Shown here in pieces: positions 1-10,286 of a stretch of 64,000 nucleotides of DNA (position 1 is its first letter; each line of letters opens with the position of its first letter). The notes below the pieces were generated by a model, which was given only the letters and a program-made list of their open reading frames with translations, did not search any database and was not told the DNA's origin. The position numbers and the translations under genes were made by a program. The stretch comes from Gracilaria domingensis (lineage: Eukaryota; Rhodophyta; Florideophyceae; Gracilariales; Gracilariaceae), in the NCBI GenBank assembly GCA_022539475.1, contig VCMS01000198.1:103182-167181 (forward strand). The letters are read 5' to 3'.

Positions 1-960
1 GAGAGAAGGGTGCCGTGCATCTGATGTCAGTAGAAGTTGGAGACCGATAGAGAGTGGGCGGATGATGAGGTGACAGGGAGATGCGGTTTGGGGGAGATGG
101 AGCGAGGTGGGGATGTTGGGGTAGATGAAGGAGGAACTGGACGATAGAAATTGTGGAGATGTAAACGAAATGCCGGCCGGCTGTGTGGTGCTGGTGGGTG
201 GTATGGTGTTTCGGTTGAGGCCGATTACGAGACCTGCGAATTCGTTACATACGGTTAGAGGAAGTGGAGATGAGAAATCATGTGTATGGGTAGATGGAGT
301 GTCGCGGAAGGGAGGTTGACGATAGAATTGCGGGAGGAGAATCAGGGTCTGAACGAGAGATTGGACGGCTGGAGAATGAAGCTGAAGGAGTGCGGGAGAA
401 GAGCTGAAGGCCAGCTGGGCAGAGGAAAAGATTGGTAGAAAAGAGAGGAGACGGGAAAGAGTGTGGCGGAAAGACGGAGAAGCGGCAAGTGTGTGGGAAG
501 ACGATTGCGCGTTTGCAGAAGGGAGTACCCGTGTGACAACCGAAGATCAAATGGAGGTGGGGGTGGGGATTGCGGAAAGAGCCGTCTGAAGAAAGAGGCC
601 GTAAGGAGATGAAGAGTGGTGAGCATGGTGCCACGGGAGGGAGTCGGAGCTCCGGTGGTGACTGGGTTTAGGAGTGCGGCGGAGGTAGCGCGGACTGCGA
701 AGGGATTCTGAGGGGACAGGAGGAGAGAAGGATGGGAGGGATTTGAAGCCGTTTTGGGCGAGGCGGGTATACGAGAAGGGGAGAGGTTGTCCGCCTGACT
801 TCTACAAAATGACGTTTGCGGAGATGGAGAGAGAGGATGCGAACGCGTGATGGGCGAGAAATGGGTAAATAGCGGGGTGGTGTGGACTGGGAAGAAGTGA
901 TGGGATGATTGAGGTGGGATGAGTTGCGATTGGCATTGCAACATGGGAGAAAATGGAAAC
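1..960. other. purine-rich tract, possible decayed coiled-coil coding
   Basis: The + strand is strongly enriched in G and A and poor in C for nearly a kilobase. Minus-strand translations are Pro/Ser-rich and look like artefacts of this skew. The + strand gives short Glu/Arg/Lys-rich stretches, for example 325-438 (ELREENQGLNERLDG...), broken by stops and frame changes. This could be the relic of a coiled-coil protein gene or simply a purine-rich repeat. No intact gene is supported. Confidence 0.4.
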
Positions 961-1707
961 GCAAACTAGCACGAGTGCAGTTTTGAGAGAGGGTCGCGGA
1001 AAAGAGTGAATGGGGTGGTGCGGCGAAGTAGAACCTCTACAAAAACTAGGGACCCAAGAACTAAACTGCGCGAAATGGAATTTAATATTCCAAAATTTCT
1101 TAATTTTTTGAGTGCCAGCCTCTGCCACCCCTCGCGCGCCCCAAATAGCCCCAAAACTAGCTTAGTTTTCAAAGCAAACAGACTATATTCTACTTTGCAA
1201 AACACAGACGCGAGGCACGGGCGGTCTTACACCCGCCATTTTCCGTGCACGGAGGGCTCATTCCCTGAGTCTACCTCCCCTAGGGAGAAAGGACTCGAAC
1301 GCCTTGAGTGTCTCTCCCGCCCACGGATTTGCACTACACATTGTCCGTAATTTGCCCCCCACGATCTCAGTTTGCACTCCGCGCGCACTCACAATAATGA
1401 AATAAACTGTCAAAAAAGTAAAGTGCCCTGCCAAGCGTGTCACATTGGAACTCGGATGGCGTACAGGCGGAGTGCAGTTGGAGGCTGAACACGCCGAAAG
1501 ATGCACTGCATTTGCACTCACAAAATTGAAAAAAATTCTTGTAGGTAATGGGGCCGATACCGTCCTCAGATGGTTTCCCTCCATGAACAGGTGATAAGTA
1601 CGACCATACAATTGGGAGGCGGTCTGGAAGCCCTCGGTACACTGATGTGGCATACGCGGTAAGTAACTACCTCCAGATGCAGGGAGCCTTCTTTGACGCC
1701 CGACGAT
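961..1707. other. intergenic, nothing recognised
   Basis: No coding region or RNA gene could be recognised. The stretch holds one copy of a 17-nt motif (1103-1119) that recurs inside the gypsy element, and otherwise appears to be unstructured unique sequence. Confidence 0.5.
1103..1119 (+). repeat. 17-nt motif shared with the gypsy 3' region
   Basis: ATTTTTTGAGTGCCAGC occurs here and again at 15123-15139 in the same orientation. In both places a similar CAAAAT...CTTA block lies just upstream, so the similarity covers about 31 nt with small indels. This suggests a fragment of a related element here. Confidence 0.5.
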
Positions 1708-1881
1708 TTGCGTCAATTCCATTGGAACGATGGGGACCAGAGAGAGGAATGGAGGATGCATAGTACCAACGCTGCTTAAATAGCCCTAGTAGGGCCCTAG
1801 TAGGGCTACTTAACGAGCGTTGGTACCATGCATCCTCCCTTCCTCTCTCTAGTCCCCATCGTTCCCATGGAATTACTGTCA
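1708..1881. repeat. large imperfect inverted repeat (foldback)
   Basis: The arm at about 1708-1772 is matched in reverse complement by about 1817-1881, with roughly 90 percent identity over about 65 bp. The centre (1783-1808) contains repeated CCCTAGTAGGG blocks. A 14-nt copy of GCTGCTTAAATAGC at 1771-1784 recurs inverted at 1926-1939. This may be a foldback or MITE-like element; no transposase is associated with it. Confidence 0.75.
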
Positions 1882-1906
1882 AGCTGCAGAAGTTCTGCAG
1901 CTTGAC
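1878..1906. repeat. perfect 13-bp hairpin
   Basis: The arms GTCAAGCTGCAGA (1878-1890) and TCTGCAGCTTGAC (1894-1906) are exact reverse complements with a 3-nt loop. It immediately follows the larger inverted repeat. Confidence 0.85.
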
Positions 1907-1939
1907 TGACTGGAGCCTGGATACCGCTATTTAAGCAGC

Positions 1940-3299
1940 CGCTGTGCCAACTTCAGCCAACTCACAACAAGAACCATCAACCGATCTCGACTACCAATTA
2001 TACTAAGTCGCCATACATTATTGCTTACCAAAACTAATTACAGGGCCTCCTACGTTTGCGACAAACAGTACTGCCTCCACCAAGGGTTGTTTCCACCACT
2101 TGTTAATGCTGTGAGACTACCTCAACATATTATCAACTGTCTTTACATCAATCATATTTGAGTCAATCGTGGATTATTTTCATCAATTTTTGCTTTATCG
2201 TTCAGTTCACGTAACTTGTTTTTCATTTCTTCCGCTATTGAAGATTGCATAATCTGTACATTTCGTATCCAGCCCTCGCTCGTCAAGATTCGGTTTTGAA
2301 TTCTTTTTTTGTTGGTTTTACTTTATCGATTGGGAATTTGTCAAGAAAGGTAACCGACACTGTAGTATAACATGCCCGATCAACGGGGGCTCTACATGAC
2401 CAAGTGGTAACATCACAGACTCTAGGGCACGTGAATGTACTGTACCACTTGTTGCTCGCATGCACATGCACGAATAGGACTAATTAGTTTATTTTCATTG
2501 ATTTAGAGTTAATATTTGCTAAGTAGTGTAGATATGTGGCCGAGGGGGTGCACCACAAGTGCACCTCCCGGTGACCCACGTGGAACTAGGTCCGTGAGAG
2601 CCAGAGGGGCGTTCGGGCGTACTAGACCCCCGAGACGCCAACCTCCCAAATTAAATGGTAAATTCAAGCTCCAACTAGGCTAAAGTGAGACCAGTTTGGT
2701 TCTGCAGTCACCAATTGATAGGTCTAGTCGTCCTTTATCATTTTTGCGGACCTCGAGTGTTATAAGTGCCTGCCGCACACTAGAGCAGGCGTATTTAAAA
2801 CTTGGTCACCGAACACTATAGGCAACGGTGGGTGCTGCCCACTTATTACCTGTCACGTGTTTCAATCTCCGCAGGGTCGAGCCCATCCGGTTTCTTCACT
2901 CTGAAATCTCGCACCGATCGGTTATACAACATATTTTAGTCTCCCGACTTAGAATTTTGGATTACCAAGTGGTTTTGAGGAGGGAGGATTTGGAAGTCAC
3001 GAGATACCCCAATGGTTTGGTTCCGAATGCCAAAGAAATTCGCTCCGACACCAGCTACCTAAACGGAGAAAAGGGACGCACTTTACCCGAAAGGGGCGCC
3101 GAACGCGCCACCAAGTGGTCTCCCCATAAGGGGTTCAGCGCTTTATCCTGTGTTGGATAACCCAGAGTACCTCATTCGGGAGAAACGCTCGCCCAAGGGA
3201 AAAAAGGAAGTCTAAGAGGCTGGGGGCCCCTCGACCTTGCACCGGGCTGAACAAGATGACGAAGAATTTGCGTCCGCTGTAGCGCAGCCCGCTTCTGTA
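1940..3299. other. AT-richer intergenic, nothing clearly recognised
   Basis: No intact gene. A TATTTAAG motif at 1929-1936 precedes a stretch that could be a retroelement leader. From about 2820 short readable stretches may be the decayed upstream part of the Gag relic that follows, but I cannot align them convincingly to the intact Gag. Confidence 0.35.
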
Positions 3300-4765
3300 A
3301 CAACCCAGTGGTAGACCAAATGGAGGTCTCAGTCGCCCCGCGACTGGACCTGGACGAGGTCACCCGAGTGGTAGTTGATCGAGCCTCCCAGGAGGTCTTC
3401 AAAAAGGTACCCGTGGTGGTGTTTCAGTACCTCGAGAACGAGGTACAGGGACACATAGACCGAATGGTAATGGTGGCTCTGCATCAGCGATGAGTGACGC
3501 TTCAACCTGAGATGGTGGCCCAGGCCACACTCATGAAGCACGCTCCCCAGTCTGTTGCACCGACTGCTTAACCATTTGGTATTCTCCATCCCTACCTTCC
3601 TACTCAACAAATTGCTGAAAGACTTATCGACTGCGTCGTGAAAGGGGCAGAGGCTCCCGGTGTGGAGGGCCCGAGGTACGTACACTTCCCCCAACCTAAT
3701 AGTGTAGCTCCATCAGAACCAGATGGCGGAGACCGTGGTGGAGACCGTGGTGGAGGCTCTTTGAGCTCTGGAGACGAGCTTTGACATAAACCAAATGCTA
3801 AGAAAAGAACGACCAAAAAGGCAAAATAGAAAGAGTCTCCGGTCGGATTCGGACCCTTCGTCCTCGTAGACCGACTCCGTTTCGACAGTACACCACGGCC
3901 GCAAAGGTTCTAGCCCAAGAGGAATGGCTGTCGGCAGAAGGACCGGAAGAATTCCTGAAGGGGTAAGACCAAAAGGTATAATGACTCGGAATCGACTTCC
4001 GACGAAAAGACTGACCGAGAGGTAATTAAACCGCTCACTGACCTGCTCATCAAAGCGGTTGATTATCGTAACCTAGGTTGGAGAACGGACATGCTGAGCA
4101 TAAGAAAGAGGTGGCTCAGAAGATAAGGAATCATCATAGGAAGCTTCGTTTCCAACTGGGTGAAACTTGTCAGTGGGGATAACCCTGTCGCGATTACTGA
4201 TTTCCTTCAAAGATTCAAGATAGCATGTGGCTAAAATGGGTTTTCAGAGGCAGTGCCTATGTGATTGTTTTAATTCTACCTAACAGATCAGGCCGAAGCC
4301 TTGCGTTATAGCCGCTTTCATGGTCATAACATGGCCGTGGACGAAGACCAAACGGAAATGTTGACAACATACTCACAGTTAATACAGGAGGGGTATGCAG
4401 AAGTGCTCGCGTATTGCAAGCGCGCTGGAAAAAACGAATTGGAATTTGATGGCTCCATATGGACGCTAGCCTTCCGTTGCAGAACAATCTTCACTACTAG
4501 GAGGTATAAATCTATATGTACCGACAATGTGGTGAAGTATATCCGATCACAGGTCCGCAATTAGTTGGCTACGAACCGTACGGTCGACTATAACGCTCTA
4601 GCCTGTCAAGCGCAAGAGTTAAGCGACACAGCTCGGTCAGAAACAGGGAAGGACACCACAAGACTGGGCAAAACATCGAAAGAAAAGGAAAGAGAGAAGA
4701 CTAGACTGTCGGTTCTCGAGGTGAAGGAAAACAACAGCACTACGAATGAGGCACCATTTCAATAA
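3300..4765 (+). pseudogene. decayed Ty3/gypsy Gag relic
   Basis: Several separate frames translate to pieces that follow the order of the intact gypsy Gag at 7920-10286. Segment 3308-3493 resembles its Val/Glu-rich N-terminal helix region. Segment about 4010-4290 gives NPVAITDFLQRFKIACG, the counterpart of DPITVLKFLSAFKTACN, with several stops and frame changes. Segment 4301-4765 (VLAYCKRAGKNELEFDG..., then LACQAQELSDT) matches the following capsid-like region. Protein similarity is clear in pattern but nucleotide identity is low, so this is an older and distinct gypsy family. No Pol homology follows it. Segment order and motif correspondence are seen; the family assignment is inferred from the neighbouring intact copy. 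Confidence 0.6.
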
Positions 4766-5228
4766 GCTTCTTAGGTTCATTCGATCTACTTGGTTAACAC
4801 CCAGCCGACAGCTCGATTGCACGGCAACACCTCGTGGTGTAGCTCCCGTTACACACGAAGTGACATGAGCTGTTCAAAAATTTTGTTGGGGGCAGGAAAA
4901 TTTATTCATCTCGTCGAGCACAGAGTAAATGTGTAGCAATCCATATCAAGAATACGCAATGGCAATGGGGATGGAACGGAGATATGGCCGTTCTTGTCTC
5001 CAAAATGCTGTCTAGCTGAAAACATGAAAGTTGGAGCTCTCTGTTTCCTCTACCATTGAAAGCAAACAGATGTCGAAACCGAATACCAGAAGCGGAGATA
5101 TCATTAGAACGAAATATATCTTTGTTTACTCGTTCAATCGCCAATTATTTCCACTTCTGAAGTAAGCGGATTTTCGTGCACCGTCATCCTCATAATACCT
5201 GTCCAGCACATTCTTTATTAAGTAAGCC
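4766..5228. other. flank of the copia insertion
   Basis: No gene recognised. It contains one copy of a 33-nt motif (4933-4965) whose inverted partner lies beyond the nested retrotransposons. It may therefore be the left part of an older element into which copia inserted. Confidence 0.35.
4933..4965 (+). repeat. 33-nt motif, left copy of an inverted pair
   Basis: The core AATCCATATCAAGAATACGC and its flanks match the reverse complement of 22487-22519 with about 31 of 33 positions identical. The two copies bracket the nested retrotransposons and the broken DNCGGQNKNR gene. Confidence 0.6.
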
Positions 5229-5233
5229 TCTCT

Positions 5234-5455
5234 TGTTGAAGGTTCAAGCCAGCCCTCTGACCGACACAAACGGTTACGGCTAGACACAGAAGACAGTCGA
5301 CCACACTAATGACCGTTAGATACCAAAACAGTAGAACGTTTGTTCTGCAGACTAACTTATGCAGTATAAAAGACGCAGACTCACTGAATAGGCCCGAGAC
5401 CTACTGGGTAGTGTCTGTATACTCTTTACGACAGCATCCTAACCTGCGAACCATA
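5234..5455 (+). repeat. copia 5' LTR
   Basis: Direct repeat of 20128-20349 with four substitutions seen. It starts TGTTGAAGG, ends AACCATA, and is preceded by TSD TCTCT. The internal TATAAAAG at 5365-5372 is the likely promoter box. The bases following the LTR (GGTTATGGGCCCAGAG) should hold the primer-binding site, but I could not match a tRNA. Confidence 0.93.
5365..5372 (+). promoter_or_regulatory. TATA box of the copia LTR
   Basis: TATAAAAG lies about 90 nt before the end of the LTR, where the U3/R boundary is expected. An identical copy is present in the 3' LTR. Confidence 0.6.
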
Positions 5456-5548
5456 GGTTATGGGCCCAGAGTGACGGAAAGAAGAAGAAGATCAATACCC
5501 TTCTGGACCAGACCAGACACTCTCTTGACCTGTACAACGCCAACCAAC

Positions 5549-7267
5549 ATGTCGGGATACAAATACTCGATCGTTCGCCTAAACGACACCAACTACATTG
5601 AATGGGAGCACCAAATAGCTCTTATACTCTCCGGAGAAGGTCTCTGGGAGTATGTAAGCGGCGAAAAGCGAATGCCAAATGCAGACGCAGCGTTGGAAGA
5701 GATGAAGGCCTGGAAGCGCAAAGATCATCAGGCAATGGCACATATTACCTGCACCGTAGAATCTGTTGCAAAACCAACAATCTTCGATGCAAGAAGCTCA
5801 GCCGAAATGTGGAACAAGTTGAAGACTAAGTATGAAGGACGCAACAAAGCTTCACTTCATTCCCTTCGACTAGAGCTCACATCTATGAAGCTCCGAGCGA
5901 AAGAGTCCATACACTCCTTTGCTGACCGAATCACAATGATCGGAACGAGTATGGCGAAAGCCGGAAGAGAGCTCCACGATGACGAAAAGGCCACTGCCTT
6001 ACTTGCTGGCCTTCCGGATGGGTACAATGCAGTCAAAGACTCTTACATAACTCACAAGACACTGCCTGAATTCATCGAATTAGTTGCGAGACTAGAGGAA
6101 AAGGAGAGGCAAATGAAAATCGACAGTGAAGCCTCCGATGACGAAAACACTGACAAACGGGGAGGGACGTCCTTCTTCACAAAGAGGCAACCCCGGAAGC
6201 GAATGAATCGGAGCGTAGAGTGCTACCAATGCGGAAAGAAAGGACACATCCGCCGTGACTGTTGGAGCAATCCGAAGAATAGAAACAGGAATGAACGGAG
6301 GGACCAAGCGAGCAGAGAAGCAAACGTGACGCGTATAGGACTCGTCGCGGGAGACAAGAGCTCATCTCTGAACGAGAATACGTGGTTCCTTGACACATGT
6401 GCTAGCGACCATATGACTGGCTATAAGGAAATTCTTGAGGACTATCAACCACTGGAAGATACTGAGCCTGTCGCGACCGCAGATAAGGGCACGTCGATCG
6501 AAGCCGTAGGAAAAGGAAACGTCAGACTCATGTCGGAGGTAGACGGTGAGAAGTTCAAAATTCTTCTCACCGGGGTATCATACGTACCAGACATCCGACA
6601 AAACTTGATAAGTTCGGGACGCCTGTCGGCAAAAGGATCTTCTATATCTCACCCAGCGTATACAGGAGAGGTGATTGTTAGAAACAAAGGTAAGAAGATC
6701 ATGACCGGCACTACGAAAGGATCTAACGTCTCTTTCCTGAATAGCGTCCGACTTGCACCGAGAAAGCAGGCCCTAACAACCCAAAAGAAAGACCTGTTGC
6801 ACGCACGACTATGCCACGTAAGCCCGAGAACAATCGAGAAGATGCTCAAAGAGAACACCGTAGACGGCCTCACCGGATCAACAGACGCCAAACCGAACGA
6901 AGCCTGCGAAGGCTGCCAGCATGGCAAAGCAACAGAAAGACCTCACCCACGAACACCCTCGCGATATAAGACTCCGTTGGATCTGGTCCATATGGACGTA
7001 ATGGGTCCAATAAAGCCACTTTCGCTGAATAGAAGGCAGTATATCCTAACAGCGCTCGACGATGCCACAGGTGCGTCATGGGTAACGACACTGAAGAGAA
7101 AGGGAAACGTGAAGAGCGTCATGGAAACGTTCCTCACAGAAATACAGAACAGTGCACGAACCAAGATCAAGCGAGTGATCTTGAGGGTTAGAACAGACCG
7201 CGGCGGAGAATTTACCGGAAAAGAAGTAGAAGCAATCTTCCGGAAACGAGGCATCATTCATGAGCTC
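5549..7267 (+). pseudogene. copia Gag-Pol, 5' part (Gag, PR, integrase start)
   Basis: First plausible ATG is at 5549 (MSGYKYSIVRLNDTN), just downstream of the LTR; the frame is open further upstream into the LTR but without need. In order: a UBN2-type Gag domain; a CCHC zinc knuckle at residues 225-238 (CYQCGKKGHIRRDC); a protease with LDTCASDHM at about 282 (copia-type, with Cys where Gly or Ala is usual); a GAG-pre-integrase HHCC-like region (CEGCQHGKA); and an integrase core with D483 and D550. The frame is cut at residue 573 by the gypsy element, between the second Asp and the Glu of the catalytic triad, and continues at 17794. Confidence 0.93.
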
Positions 7268-7822
7268 TGTAAGATACTGAGCCGTGACGGTTGCAATGTT
7301 GACACTGTAAGGAAACCCGCTCGCCGGATGGCGTTGTTGTAGTAGACATATTAGTAGTAGTAGTAGTAGTCCACGCGTATGCCGGTGGCAACTAGTGCCC
7401 CGTGATCGGTAAGTCGTACACGTGTGTGTCGACGGCGGAATAGGTATTTATTTTCGCCAGCTCGGCTGTAGCCACCATGACAGTAAACCAAGGTGCTTCC
7501 TACTAGGTTCTTCGTCTTGTTTCCCGTGGCACGGATCCTAAGTCGTAGTAGGAACCCAGCTTGTCTAAGACCTGCACAGGCTGTTCTGCGGCGATATCAC
7601 TACCGTTGCACCGGCTCTCTGGCTAGGCGCGTGGTACCTTTTCTGGACTGCGCGTGTCTCCGTACTCGGTTTCACCACAGAGTGCCGTGGACTACTCCGC
7701 ACCTTCAACGACCGTCTTTTCCGACTCGGCAGCTCACACGGCCTTACACCCCGTGTGCCGCGCATCCACACCACCGTTCCTGGACATTCTCTTGAGTAGT
7801 CGCTTGTGCGCACTATCTCACA
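7268..7822 (+). repeat. gypsy 5' LTR
   Basis: 555 bp, TG...CA. It is identical to 17234-17788 except for three transitions (near 7480, 7499 and 7780). It contains a (TAG)n run near 7351-7368 and TATTTATT at 7445-7452, a possible promoter box. After the LTR a candidate primer-binding site begins with TGG at 7825. Confidence 0.96.
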
Positions 7823-7919
7823 ACTGGTCTCCCGACCTAGAACGGTTTCTCGTAGAAGAATAGATTCGTTTTTGCCGTATCGGAAGTAAGGAGTAGCCTA
7901 AAAAGCTGCACAACCCCTC

Positions 7920-10286
7920 ATGTCTTCAAAGTCGAAGTCCTCTCGGCTCGACGAGCTTGCTCGTCCAAAGTCTGTTTCGGCTCGTGTGACTACCGGCAGG
8001 GCCGAATCGAACCCACCTGCGCTCTCTCTCCCGCCCCCGCGGTCGAACAGTAGCCGCAGTGAGCCGCAAGGACTCGTACCACAAGTGGATAACCCGGAGC
8101 GTTTGCTCCGCCGCACCGGAGAAGCACCCCAGAACACGGAAGTTAGAAGAGGAGACCCTGGACCAGCACCTTGTGTGCAGACCCGTGGCCCCGAATCGGC
8201 AATCTCCGCCATGTTAGACGCAGCGACCGTCTCGGATTTTGCCTCCCTCCTACCCCAGTTAGAGAGGTGGTTAACGGAGGAACTCTCTAATCGTGTGCCT
8301 GTTCAGGTAGACAGTGTCCTTGAACAACGGGTCCGGTCCGGTATAGAAACGCAGCTCCCTGTGATCGTGGAGACTGTGTCCACCCGTCTTCGGAATGCTT
8401 CGGTTGTAACCGATGTGGTGGTTGAAACTGTGGAAAGTGAAGTCGCGAACCAACTCCGCAGGCATCGCCTACTGCCTGCTGGATCATACCCTCAACCTCC
8501 ACCCGCAAGGGATGTGGTGCAGCAACTTGGTCACCCCGACAGGGCAACTCGCGCTGAACCCTCAAGGGATGAAGTATACAATGCGGGCGGCCTCCCCCGT
8601 GATGGGCAGATCGCGGTGGGCACGTCGAACGTCGCTCGAAACCCGAGGTTGGAAGGGCTCCTCAATGGAGCAGATACCATTCGAGGCACGTCGAACCCCT
8701 TACCGGCTCGGATGAACCCGAACTCGGATGGCCTCCTCCACAATCAAGAACTTGTGCGGGGCACGTCGAACGTCGATCCAGTTCTGGTACCGGATTCGGA
8801 TGGCCTCCTCCGCAGTAGGGAGACTGCGCGGGGCACGCCGAACGTCATCCCGAACCCGGACAAAAAGAAGCGTAACAAAAGGAAGAACCGTAATAGGAAG
8901 CGTCGAGGGTCGCGTCATACTCGTTATGGAAACTCCGACTCCGATACCGACTCGGAGCATTCTGACTCTGATTCGAGTCAATCCAGTGATACGGAAGACG
9001 AATCTGATGTCTCCCGTATCCGGCGAATCAAGCCGAACAATCGGGAGTTCGCCAAGGTCCTGAGCTTCAAGACCTACCGCTTGATGAACCGTTCCGGAAG
9101 GTACAATGCTAAAGTGGCCCGGACAGTCGCGAAGTCCGCTAAACGGATGGCATTGCAGATTCCCGAGAAGTTCAGTGGGAACGATCCGATCACGGTCCTC
9201 AAGTTTCTCAGTGCGTTTAAAACCGCATGCAACCAGAACGGCATTCACGAAGGAGCTGCAGTCTGGCTCTTCCAGTTTTTCACATCCAGCTCGGCTTTAG
9301 AGCTCGTCAAGAACCGTATCTCGGGCGAGTCAGGAGCCGTGGATTCGGATGAGGACGATGAGCTTCTACGATCCTATCCGGAGGTCGTGAACCATCTCCT
9401 GGAGACGTACGCTACTGACGAAGTCATCGCGGAAGCGTATCACGATATAACAACTTATCGGCAGAGTTCCGGAATTACGGAAAGTGAATTCTCGGACCGC
9501 TTGTGGAAGAAGAATCTCCGCTGCGGTAATATATTCACTGATTCGCGTTTGAAGGCTTTATTCGTGGAAGGTTTACTACCAGCGATCCGCGCTTCGGTCC
9601 GCAATCATTCTGCAACACACCCGAAGATCGGATTCAGGCAGTTGGTACTATTTGCAGAAGGTCTAGGAGATACTCACCGTGGCGGAAAGAAGGTTCATTC
9701 CACGATCGAGAAAGCCCGTGACGCACGCAAGTCGCGTACGCGAGCTCTCCTTACCGAAACGGATACTAGTACGGAGTCCGGAGTAGTAGAAGACCAGGCT
9801 GGAGAGGCCCTAGCAGTGTTGCCCTCGCCGAGCGTCTCCTTCCCGTCGATACCAGCGACAAGTACCGCTTCACCTTCCCAGATGGGTCAGAGCACGATGC
9901 CTTCAACACCGTACTCGGCATACCAAACCCCTCGACAATCCTTTGACCCGAACCGGAACCCAGCATGTCGTTTATGCTTGTCAACTACCCGCCCTTGCTG
10001 CGAGTGGATGCCTGCCGAAGTCCGGAACAAGTTGCTCCAGCAACGTGAGCAAAATTACACCCATCGGGTTGATGAAGGTTATTTCCGCCGTCGGATGCCA
10101 TTTACTGGAGGCCAGGCACGTCGACCCGGTAATGTCGGTAGCCAGAGAAGTCGCGCCGACAATAGCGCTCCGATCCCCGGAAGTTCTCAACCAGCCAATA
10201 GAAGTCCCCGCCGTTCGGCCTTTATCCTGGAGGAGGAAGAACCACATCATCCTGAAGAGGAGGAAAACGCTCAGCAGGACGCGTAG
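7920..10286 (+). CDS. gag: Ty3/gypsy Gag polyprotein
   Basis: 788 aa from the ATG at 7920, about 100 nt after the LTR. The N-terminal part is Ser/Arg/Pro-rich, then a Val/Glu-rich helical region (about 90-190), then four degenerate repeats around RGTSN (about 235-310). A basic Lys/Arg/Asn tract and an acidic Ser/Asp run (SDSDTDSEHSDSDSS) follow, then the retrotransposon Gag capsid domain (about 410-600). The usual CCHC knuckle is absent. A Cys-rich patch at about 683-695 (CRLCLSTTRPCC) is the only candidate nucleic-acid-binding motif. Gag assembles the cytoplasmic particle in which reverse transcription occurs. It stops at 10286, overlapping the -1-frame Pol. A decayed relative lies at 3300-4765. 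Confidence 0.92.
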   Translation: MSSKSKSSRLDELARPKSVSARVTTGRAESNPPALSLPPPRSNSSRSEPQGLVPQVDNPERLLRRTGEAPQNTEVRRGDPGPAPCVQTRGPESAISAMLDAATVSDFASLLPQLERWLTEELSNRVPVQVDSVLEQRVRSGIETQLPVIVETVSTRLRNASVVTDVVVETVESEVANQLRRHRLLPAGSYPQPPPARDVVQQLGHPDRATRAEPSRDEVYNAGGLPRDGQIAVGTSNVARNPRLEGLLNGADTIRGTSNPLPARMNPNSDGLLHNQELVRGTSNVDPVLVPDSDGLLRSRETARGTPNVIPNPDKKKRNKRKNRNRKRRGSRHTRYGNSDSDTDSEHSDSDSSQSSDTEDESDVSRIRRIKPNNREFAKVLSFKTYRLMNRSGRYNAKVARTVAKSAKRMALQIPEKFSGNDPITVLKFLSAFKTACNQNGIHEGAAVWLFQFFTSSSALELVKNRISGESGAVDSDEDDELLRSYPEVVNHLLETYATDEVIAEAYHDITTYRQSSGITESEFSDRLWKKNLRCGNIFTDSRLKALFVEGLLPAIRASVRNHSATHPKIGFRQLVLFAEGLGDTHRGGKKVHSTIEKARDARKSRTRALLTETDTSTESGVVEDQAGEALAVLPSPSVSFPSIPATSTASPSQMGQSTMPSTPYSAYQTPRQSFDPNRNPACRLCLSTTRPCCEWMPAEVRNKLLQQREQNYTHRVDEGYFRRRMPFTGGQARRPGNVGSQRSRADNSAPIPGSSQPANRSPRRSAFILEEEEPHHPEEEENAQQDA
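8621..8860 (+). repeat. in-frame minisatellite in gag
   Basis: Four copies of a unit starting CACGTCGAAC or CACGCCGAAC begin at 8621, 8687, 8762 and 8834, spaced 66, 75 and 72 nt, all multiples of three. They encode degenerate RGTSN...DGLL repeats in the linker before the basic tract. Confidence 0.75.
10256..10286 (+). promoter_or_regulatory. candidate -1 frameshift window of gag-pol
   Basis: The Pol frame becomes open right after a TGA at 10253-10255 and overlaps the end of Gag (stop 10284-10286) by 31 nt in the -1 frame. The overlap contains GAG GAA AAC (Gag frame) at 10260-10268, a possible A-rich slip site, although not a textbook XXXYYYZ heptamer. Pol has no convincing ATG of its own at its start, which supports frameshifting. 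Confidence 0.5.

Noticed and set aside
342-944. 200-codon Pro/Ser-rich ORF on the minus strand
   Set aside because: It mirrors the purine-rich + strand; composition alone explains it and no domain is present.
7351-7368. TAG-repeat run in the gypsy LTR as a CRISPR-like or satellite array
   Set aside because: A simple trinucleotide run present in both LTRs; no spacers, and CRISPR arrays are not expected in nuclear DNA.
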